Below are positions 6,171-10,465 of a DNA stretch of 10,465 nt, in pieces. How positions within the stretch are numbered: position 1 is the first letter of the stretch; every line of letters begins with the position of its first letter. The notes beneath the pieces were generated by a model, which was given only the letters and a program-made list of their open reading frames with translations, ran no database searches and had not been told where the DNA came from. Position numbers and translations under genes: made by a program. The stretch covers positions 1-10,465 of the forward strand of contig NZ_DAOUCJ010000116.1 in NCBI RefSeq assembly GCF_034432235.1, in the 5' to 3' direction. The stretch comes from Thermoflexus sp. GTDB lineage: Bacteria; Chloroflexota; Anaerolineae; Thermoflexales; Thermoflexaceae.

Positions 6171-6428
6171 TCAGCGGCCTCGACCCACGAACATCCCATA
6201 CAAGAACAGCACCACCAACGCGCCCACGATCGCGAGGGCCAGGCTGCGCAGATCAAACCCGCTGATGCCTCCGAAGCCCAGCAGGGTGCCAATGAACCCC
6301 CCGACCACCGCTCCTACAATGCCCAGCACAATGGTCAGGATAATCCCTCCGCCTTGCCGGCCAGGCATAATGAACTTCGCCAAAGCGCCAGCAATCAGAC
6401 CGAAGACGATCCACAATAGAATTCCCAT
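6171..6428 (-). CDS. GlsB/YeaQ/YmgE-family small membrane protein
   Basis: The 85-residue protein is almost entirely hydrophobic and glycine-rich with three likely membrane helices (about 2-20, 27-51 and 60-81). The opening IVFGLIAGALAKFIMPG and the GGGIILTIVLGIVGAVVGGF block are typical of the family once called transglycosylase-associated proteins, now GlsB/YeaQ/YmgE stress-response membrane proteins. Its biochemical role is not established; in several bacteria relatives are induced by envelope or acid stress. The length is normal and the start is supported by AGGAAG upstream. It has its own strong promoter just after the tRNA genes. A short perfect hairpin (CCGCTG/CAGCGG, 6163-6177) covers its stop codon. 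Confidence 0.93.
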   Translation of the reverse strand: MGILLWIVFGLIAGALAKFIMPGRQGGGIILTIVLGIVGAVVGGFIGTLLGFGGISGFDLRSLALAIVGALVVLFLYGMFVGRGR

Positions 6429-6460
6429 GGGGCACTTCCTAAATTGGTTTTTTCACACAC

Positions 6461-6489
6461 AATATATTTTAATTTTCTGAATTTGTCAA
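6461..6489 (-). promoter_or_regulatory. sigma-70 promoter of the GlsB-type gene
   Basis: On the minus strand TTGACA (6489-6484) is a perfect -35, followed after exactly 17 bases by TATATT (6466-6461), five of six for the -10. The surroundings are AT-rich, unlike the rest of the window. It lies about 30 bases upstream of the start codon and is the best promoter here, pointing to strong housekeeping-factor expression. Confidence 0.85.
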
Positions 6490-6537
6490 GCAATCCCAAA
6501 GCGGGGAAACGGGACGCCTGGCCCTTCCGAGCTGCAG

Positions 6538-6610
6538 AGCGGGCGACGGGACTCGAACCCGCGGCCTCCTCCATGGCAGGGAGGCGCTCTACCGTCTGAG
6601 CTACGCCCGC
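6538..6610 (-). tRNA. tRNA-Gly (anticodon GCC)
   Basis: The 73-base gene folds as a standard cloverleaf: acceptor GCGGGCG (6610-6604) with CGCCCGC (6545-6539), D-arm TAGCTCAGACGGTAGAGC, anticodon stem CCTCC/GGAGG around loop CTGCCAT, and T-arm GCGGGTTCGAGTCCCGT. The anticodon GCC reads GGC/GGT glycine codons. The CCA end is not encoded. It is the downstream gene of a two-tRNA unit. Confidence 0.95.
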
Positions 6611-6615
6611 ACGAG

Positions 6616-6706
6616 CGGAGGGGGCGGGATTCGAACCCGCGGTGAGCCTTCCGAGGCCCACAGGTGATTTCGAGTCACCCGCCTTCGTCCACTCGGCCAC
6701 CCCTCC
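6616..6706 (-). tRNA. tRNA-Ser (anticodon CGA)
   Basis: The 91-base gene has the long variable arm typical of class II tRNAs. The acceptor GGAGGGG (6706-6700) pairs with CCCCTCC (6623-6617); the anticodon stem GGTGA/TCACC encloses the loop CTCGAAA, so the anticodon is CGA for the serine codon UCG. The T-arm GCGGGTTCGAATCCCGC is perfect and CCA is not encoded. It lies five bases upstream of tRNA-Gly, so both are probably cut from one precursor. Confidence 0.95.
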
Positions 6707-6714
6707 ACGTATGA

Positions 6715-6720
6715 ATTATA
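6715..6720 (-). promoter_or_regulatory. -10 box of the tRNA-Ser/tRNA-Gly unit
   Basis: A perfect TATAAT lies on the minus strand nine bases before the mature 5' end of tRNA-Ser. I see no good -35 at 16-18 bases upstream (the region reads GTTCCC or CGTTCC), so the full promoter is less certain than the -10. Confidence 0.6.
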
Positions 6721-6892
6721 CCTCAGACCGCAGCGTGGGAACGCCACCCCGCATCCGTTCGGCCCCGGAGGGGCTCTGAAGGGTTCCCGCATCCCGGAGG
6801 CCGGCCAGGGCTTTCTAAGGGGGGTACCCCCCCACCTTCTCCCTCCACCTCCTATCTGGATTCGAAAAGCCCTGGCGCCCGGCGCCGGAAGA
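6721..6892. other. divergent intergenic region with palindromes
   Basis: No gene is supported here. An 11-bp inverted repeat, GCCAGGGCTTT at 6804-6814 and AAAGCCCTGGC at 6866-6876, encloses a perfect 14-bp palindrome, GGGGGGTACCCCCC, at 6819-6832. A small stem, GCCCC-GGA-GGGGC, lies at 6762-6774, and GGCGCC occurs twice, one base apart, at 6874-6886, just upstream of the RNase J promoter. The elements sit between the tRNA promoter (minus) and the RNase J promoter (plus) and could be binding sites for a shared regulator or simply GC-rich structure. Confidence 0.5.
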
Positions 6893-6921
6893 TTGACGAA
6901 ACCCGGTTTTGCGGATACGAT
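6893..6921 (+). promoter_or_regulatory. sigma-70 promoter upstream of RNase J
   Basis: TTGACG (6893-6898, five of six) and TACGAT (6916-6921, four of six) are 17 bases apart. Transcription would start near 6928 and give a leader of about 185 bases before the RNase J start codon. The leader includes a terminator-like hairpin. Confidence 0.65.
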
Positions 6922-6932
6922 TAGAAGGGTGG

Positions 6933-7013
6933 ATGTTCAGGGTCGTTCCATATCCATGGTTCGGGATGGGGCCGCCGGATGCCCGCTGGGGCGCTGGCGG
7001 CCTTTTTGTTTGA
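6933..7013 (+). CDS. possible leader peptide, 26 codons
   Basis: An ATG at 6933, preceded by AGAAGG, opens a 26-residue frame beginning MFRVVPYPWFGMGPPDARWG and ending in TGA directly after the terminator U tract. It could be translated just after the promoter and ribosomes would then cover the hairpin at 6970-7002. This is a weak call: short frames are common by chance, and the region between promoter and terminator is small. Confidence 0.2.
   Translation: MFRVVPYPWFGMGPPDARWGAGGLFV
6970..7010 (+). terminator. intrinsic terminator in the RNase J leader (possible attenuator)
   Basis: GGCCGCC (6970-6976) pairs perfectly with GGCGGCC (6996-7002); GCCC and GGGC extend the structure inside. TTTTTGTTT follows directly (7003-7011). 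This is a textbook intrinsic terminator on the plus strand, placed after the best promoter and about 100 bases before the RNase J start. No plus-strand protein gene ends upstream, so it is either an attenuator of the operon or the end of a short RNA of about 80 bases. Confidence 0.8.
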
Positions 7014-7047
7014 GGACATCCCGGGCTGGGCTCGGATCTTAGGGCCC

Positions 7048-7076
7048 TTTGGGTCACGAAGGAAAAGGGATAAAAA
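7048..7076 (+). promoter_or_regulatory. possible second RNase J promoter
   Basis: TTTGGG (7048-7053) and TAAAAA (7071-7076) are 17 bases apart in a locally AT-rich stretch, downstream of the terminator and close to the RNase J ribosome site. The match is poor, but it would allow expression that avoids the terminator. Confidence 0.25.
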
Positions 7077-7113
7077 TAAATCGAATCGCAATCTGAATCA
7101 GGAGACCGGTTCA

Positions 7114-8766
7114 ATGGCACAGGTTTTACGGATTGTCCCCCTGGGGGGGCTCGGCGAGATCGGCAAAAATATGATGGCCATCGAATATGGCCGCAACATC
7201 CTGATCATCGACGCCGGGATCATGTTCCCGGAGAACGATATGCTGGGGGTGGATTTCATCATCCCCGACTGGCAATATCTTCGGGACAAAAAGGCCTGGG
7301 TGCGGGCGATCGTGGTCACCCACGGCCATGAGGACCACATCGGGGCCCTCCCCTTCCTGATCCGCGAGATCCCGGCGCCGGTCTACGCCACGCCCCTCAC
7401 CCGGGGGTTGATCGAGGTCAAGCTCAAGCAGGCAAAGGTCACCGAGGGCGTCACCCTCCACACGGTCCAGGCCGGTGACCGCCTGACCATCGGGCCGTTC
7501 ACGGTGGAGCTGTTCCGGGTCTGCCACAGCATCCCCGATGGGGTGGGGCTGGGGATCACCACCCCGGCGGGCCTGATCGTCCACACCGGCGACTTTAAGT
7601 TCGACCAGACCCCGGTGGATGGCAAGCCGACGGATTTCGCAACCCTCGCGGAGTTCAGCAAGCGGGGGGTCCTGGCTCTGCTCTCCGACAGCACCAACGC
7701 GGATCGACCCGGGTGGACCCCATCGGAGCGGGTGATCGATGCGGCCTTCGACGCGGTCTTCCGCCAGGCGAAGGGCCGCATCATCGTCGCCACCTTTGCC
7801 TCGCTGATCTCCCGCTTCCAGCAGGTGATCCAGGCGGCCCTCCGCCACGGCCGCAAGGTGGCCTTCGCCGGGACCAGCATCCTGGAGAACGTGAAGATCG
7901 CCCAGAAGCTCGGCTACCTGGAGATCCCGCCCGGGGTCATGATCCGCCTGGACGAGGTGGATCGCTATTCGCCGCACCAGGTGGTGATCGTCACCACCGG
8001 CGCCCAGGGGGAGCCCTCTTCGGTCCTGGCCCGCATGGCGGTCGGCCAGCATCCCCAGCTCCGGATCGTCCCGGGCGACACGGTGATCCTGTCGGCCCAC
8101 CCGATCCCGGGCAACGAAGAGATGGTGCATCGGACCATCAACCGCCTCTTCCAGCGGGGGGCCGATGTGCTGTATGATCCTATCGCCCCGGTCCACGTCT
8201 CGGGCCACGCCAGCCAGGAGGAGCTCAAGCTGATGATCAACCTGGTCCGGCCCCAGTATTTCATCCCCATCCACGGGGAGATCCGTCACCTCAAGGCCCA
8301 TGCCCGCCTGGCGATGGAGCTGGGCATCCCGGCGGAGCGCATCTTCACGGTGGAAAACGGCTGGGTGATCGAGTTCCGGGACGGCCAGGGGCGGGTGGTG
8401 GAGCGGGTGCCGGGCGGCTATGTGTTCGTGGACGGGGCGCTGGTCGGGGATATCGGCCCGGAGGTGCTGCGGGAGCGGGAGGTGCTTTCCCGGGAGGGAT
8501 TCGTGGTGGCCATCGTGCGGCGGGATCCGAAGACGGGCCGGCTCATCGGACGGCCGGAGCTGATCACCCGCGGCTTCACCTTCGCCCGCGAGGCGGAGGA
8601 GCTGCTGGCCGGCGCTGAGGAGCTGATCATCGAGACGGTGCGCTCGGCGAACGGGGAGGGGAAGTCCCGTCAGGCCCTGGCCCACCGCATCCAGAACGCC
8701 CTGGCGGATTATCTCTACCGCCACACCCGCCGCCGGCCGATGATCATCCCGGTGGTGACGGAGTGA
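7114..8766 (+). CDS. rnj: ribonuclease J
   Basis: The 550-residue protein is a metallo-beta-lactamase/beta-CASP ribonuclease that works as a 5'-3' exonuclease and endonuclease in mRNA decay and rRNA maturation. Zinc-site motifs: H70-G-H72-E-D74-H75, H138 (CHSIPD), D160 (HTGD) and H387 (PIHGE). Beta-CASP motifs: SDSTN at 191-195, ATFAS at 226-230 and HVSGHAS at 361-367. A C-terminal domain follows from about 450. The frame is open further upstream to 6979, but I choose ATG 7114, with AGGAG nine bases before it, because family members begin close to the LRIVPLGGLGEIGKNM strand and the extension would run through the terminator hairpin. The length is normal. It is followed closely by trmD, so it heads an RNA-metabolism operon. 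Confidence 0.96.
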   Translation: MAQVLRIVPLGGLGEIGKNMMAIEYGRNILIIDAGIMFPENDMLGVDFIIPDWQYLRDKKAWVRAIVVTHGHEDHIGALPFLIREIPAPVYATPLTRGLIEVKLKQAKVTEGVTLHTVQAGDRLTIGPFTVELFRVCHSIPDGVGLGITTPAGLIVHTGDFKFDQTPVDGKPTDFATLAEFSKRGVLALLSDSTNADRPGWTPSERVIDAAFDAVFRQAKGRIIVATFASLISRFQQVIQAALRHGRKVAFAGTSILENVKIAQKLGYLEIPPGVMIRLDEVDRYSPHQVVIVTTGAQGEPSSVLARMAVGQHPQLRIVPGDTVILSAHPIPGNEEMVHRTINRLFQRGADVLYDPIAPVHVSGHASQEELKLMINLVRPQYFIPIHGEIRHLKAHARLAMELGIPAERIFTVENGWVIEFRDGQGRVVERVPGGYVFVDGALVGDIGPEVLREREVLSREGFVVAIVRRDPKTGRLIGRPELITRGFTFAREAEELLAGAEELIIETVRSANGEGKSRQALAHRIQNALADYLYRHTRRRPMIIPVVTE

Positions 8767-8801
8767 AGGCGCAGCGAAGCGCCCGTCCCGAGGGAGAAAC
8801 C

Positions 8802-9599
8802 GTGCGGATCGATGTGGTGACTCTGTTTCCGGAATATTTCGAGAGCCCCCTGCGGGTGAGCATCCTGAAGCGGGCGCAGGAGACGGGCCGCGTTCAGATC
8901 GAGGTGTATTCCCTGCGGGCCTTCGGGCTGGGGCGCCACCGCGTGACCGACGACACCCCCTACGGGGGCGGCGGGGGGATGGTCATGCGGCCGGAGCCGA
9001 TTTTCGACGCGGTGGAGCACATCCTCTCGGATGCCCCGCCCGACGCGCGGGAGGAGATCCCCATCATCCTCCTGGATCCCGCAGGGCGCCGCTTCACCCA
9101 GGAAGTGGCCTGGGAGCTTTCCCGCTACCCCCGGCTGGTGCTGATCTGCGGGCATTACGAAGGCGTGGATGAGCGGGTGCGGGAGCACCTGGTCACGGAT
9201 GAGATCTCCATCGGGGATTTCATCCTGACCGGTGGGGAACCAGCCGCCCTGGTGATCATCGATGCAGTGGTCCGCCTGCTGCCCGGGGTGCTGGGGGATC
9301 CAGAGGCCCCTCGCCACGATTCCTTCGCGGAAAGCCTGCTGGAACACCCCCACTACACCCGCCCCGCGGTCTACCGCGGGTGGGAGGTCCCCGAGATCCT
9401 GCGCTCCGGCCACCATGCGGCCATCGCCCGCTGGCGGCGGATGCAATCCCTGCGGCGCACCTGGGAGCGGCGCCCGGACCTTCTCCTGCGGGCGACGCTG
9501 ACGGACGAGGAGCGGGCCTGGATCGCCCGATGGGAAGCGGAACGCCGCGCGCTCCTGAAGCCGCTCCTGGAAGGGGAAACCGGGCCGGCGGGGGGATGA
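8802..9599 (+). CDS. trmD: tRNA (guanine37-N1)-methyltransferase TrmD
   Basis: TrmD transfers a methyl group from S-adenosylmethionine to N1 of G37 next to the anticodon of tRNAs, which keeps the reading frame. The 265-residue product has the family start MRIDVVTLFPEYF, DDTPYGGGGGMVM (50-62), LLDPAGRRF (90-98), and the trefoil-knot motifs LICGHYEGVDERV (114-126) and SIGDFILTGGEPAALVIIDA (136-155), followed by RLLPGVLG (158-165) and RHDSF with the likely catalytic Asp173. I choose GTG 8802, five bases after GGGAG, because it gives the family N-terminus; a GTG at 8763 overlapping the RNase J stop is the alternative. The downstream helical domain is complete. In many bacteria trmD lies with rpsP, rimM and rplS; here it instead follows RNase J. 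Confidence 0.96.
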   Translation: MRIDVVTLFPEYFESPLRVSILKRAQETGRVQIEVYSLRAFGLGRHRVTDDTPYGGGGGMVMRPEPIFDAVEHILSDAPPDAREEIPIILLDPAGRRFTQEVAWELSRYPRLVLICGHYEGVDERVREHLVTDEISIGDFILTGGEPAALVIIDAVVRLLPGVLGDPEAPRHDSFAESLLEHPHYTRPAVYRGWEVPEILRSGHHAAIARWRRMQSLRRTWERRPDLLLRATLTDEERAWIARWEAERRALLKPLLEGETGPAGG

Positions 9600-9672
9600 A
9601 TCGATGAGAAGAGGATAGGGAAGCGGCTGCTCTCCCGGAAGCCCAACGGCATCTGTCCAGAGCGGACGGTGG

Positions 9673-10239
9673 ATGATGAAGCGGCCAGCCCGAGCTGGAG
9701 AGTTCTGGGTTCGAGAGGAGACCCGCCGCCAGCGTCTGCAGGCGCTGGCCGGGCTCCCGCGCCTCCCCTACGCCGTTGCGGCCTTCAGCCTGGGGGAGGG
9801 GGACAAAACCGTGGGATTGATCTGCCGAAACGCAGTGGCATGGGGCGCGGAGCGCCTGCTGGTGATCGGCTCCCCGCTCTGGGAGCGCGCCACAGCCTGC
9901 GCCACCGACGCCTTCATCCGGATCGAACATTTCCCCTCGGTCGCCGATTTCCTGATGTGGATGGAAAGCGGGGCATGCCCCTACGAGCCGGTGATCGCGG
10001 AAAAGACCCCTTCTTCCATTCCTCTACAGGCTTTCTCATTCCCCCCTCGCATGCTCCTGATCCTGGGGCATCCTTCCTTCGGGGTTCCCAACTCCCTGCT
10101 CTGGCGGGCGCCTCAGGTCCATATCGAGACGGCCCTCCCAGTCCCCAGCCTGAACGTCGCCGTCGCCGCTGGCATCCTGCTGTATCATTACTGGCAACAG
10201 GTATGGGGAGGGAACCCCCTCTACCGTTCCGACGGGTGA
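9673..10239 (+). CDS. TrmH/SpoU-like RNA 2'-O-methyltransferase with altered motifs
   Basis: The 188-residue protein looks like the catalytic domain of SpoU/TrmH enzymes, which methylate a ribose 2'-OH in tRNA or rRNA using S-adenosylmethionine. Motif 1 is T46-V-G-L-I-C-R52 followed by NAVAWGAERLLVIG; motif 2 is LILGHPSFGVPNSLL (129-143); motif 3 is VPSLNVAVAAGILLYHYW (157-174). Arg52 and Asn161, expected catalytic or cofactor residues, are kept. The usual Asn of motif 1 (N-x-G) is Thr46 and the usual Glu of motif 2 (G-x-E) is Pro134, so activity is not certain. Possible starts are ATG 9673 or ATG 9676; the ribosome site is weak. It lies 73 bases after trmD, likely in the same transcript. There is no N-terminal substrate-binding domain of the RlmB type. 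Confidence 0.8.
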   Translation: MMKRPARAGEFWVREETRRQRLQALAGLPRLPYAVAAFSLGEGDKTVGLICRNAVAWGAERLLVIGSPLWERATACATDAFIRIEHFPSVADFLMWMESGACPYEPVIAEKTPSSIPLQAFSFPPRMLLILGHPSFGVPNSLLWRAPQVHIETALPVPSLNVAVAAGILLYHYWQQVWGGNPLYRSDG

Positions 10240-10407
10240 TGGGACCGCCTCCGGAAGCAGCGGGATAGCCCCTGGCCATTCGCCCATTCCGATGGGAGCT
10301 CAACCACCCCGTGGGCGTGCAGCGAAACCACTCGCCCCACCCCGACCGAGCTTTCTGGCTTATAATCAAAAGCACTGGATCTTAAGATATTGGAGGAGCC
10401 CAATTCG
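10240..10407 (+). promoter_or_regulatory. intergenic region with TATAAT promoter element
   Basis: A perfect TATAAT lies at 10361-10366, with no good -35 at the right distance. An inverted repeat (GTGGGCG 10311-10317 with CGCCCCAC 10333-10340, one bulge) lies just upstream of it and could be an operator; it has no T run and so is not a terminator. I see no clear terminator for the preceding operon. AGGAG at 10394-10398 is the ribosome site of the next gene. Confidence 0.5.
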
Positions 10408-10465
10408 ATGACCCCCTTATCGAGAGGTTCGGCCCGCGGGGCGGGGATCCGGCGTGGGATGGCGG
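10408..10465 (+). CDS. start of an unidentified gene, cut by the window end
   Basis: ATG 10408 is nine bases after AGGAG and about 42 bases after a TATAAT box, and the frame is open to the window end. The 19 visible residues (MTPLSRGSARGAGIRRGMA) are basic and glycine-rich and could be the positive start of a secretion signal, but too little is visible to identify it. A TTG at 10390 in the same frame is a less likely start. Confidence 0.5.
   Translation, partial: MTPLSRGSARGAGIRRGMA

Noticed and set aside
6538..6706. tRNA genes as an integration site for a mobile element carrying the defence genes
   Set aside because: I saw no repeat of a tRNA 3' end elsewhere in the window and no integrase gene.
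6979..7113. N-terminal extension of RNase J by 45 residues
   Set aside because: It begins inside the terminator hairpin, has no ribosome site and is not like family N-termini; ATG 7114 has AGGAG and gives the usual start.
1..10465. CRISPR array, insertion sequence or rRNA
   Set aside because: No spaced repeats, transposase motifs, terminal inverted repeats or rRNA segments were seen on either strand.

Overview
The window is GC-rich, compact bacterial DNA in which rRNA/tRNA-processing genes sit beside a less orderly accessory stretch. The high GC content, GTG starts, the single-gene RNase J and the protein styles suggest a thermophilic, Chloroflexota-like bacterium. That placement is an inference from general style, not from a marker gene.

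Positions 1-3890, minus strand: a defence-type operon fragment. A 1123-residue SNF2-family helicase with a C-terminal DUF3883 nuclease-like domain (312-3683) overlaps by ATGA with a 55-codon remnant of an AlbA_2 (Schlafen-type) protein (148-315). The remnant runs straight into the N-terminus of a DUF1156 DNA methylase, which leaves the window at base 1 and has no visible normal start codon. Helicase plus adenine-type methylase is the logic of DISARM-like phage defence, but the other components lie outside the window and the visible junction looks damaged.

Positions 3885-5972, minus strand: a string of small accessory genes. In transcription order these are a cytidine-deaminase-like enzyme, a GNAT acetyltransferase with an altered acetyl-CoA loop, the tail of an Excalibur (calcium-binding) domain, a 139-residue protein of unknown function, and a second unknown ORF broken by a one-base frameshift in a G run. 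At least two of the five are fragments or broken, so this looks like a decaying region.

Positions 5984-6706, minus strand: tRNA-Ser(CGA) and tRNA-Gly(GCC), five bases apart under a TATAAT promoter, then a GlsB/YeaQ-type small membrane protein with a near-consensus sigma-70 promoter. A long imperfect hairpin of unknown role lies between this gene and the deaminase.

Positions 6707-10239, plus strand: a divergent intergenic region, then an RNA-metabolism operon: RNase J, TrmD (tRNA m1G37 methyltransferase) and a TrmH/SpoU-like methyltransferase with altered signature motifs. RNase J has a leader of about 185 bases that contains an intrinsic terminator between its best promoter and its start codon, which suggests attenuation or a second, downstream promoter. 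A new gene starts at 10408 and is cut by the window end.
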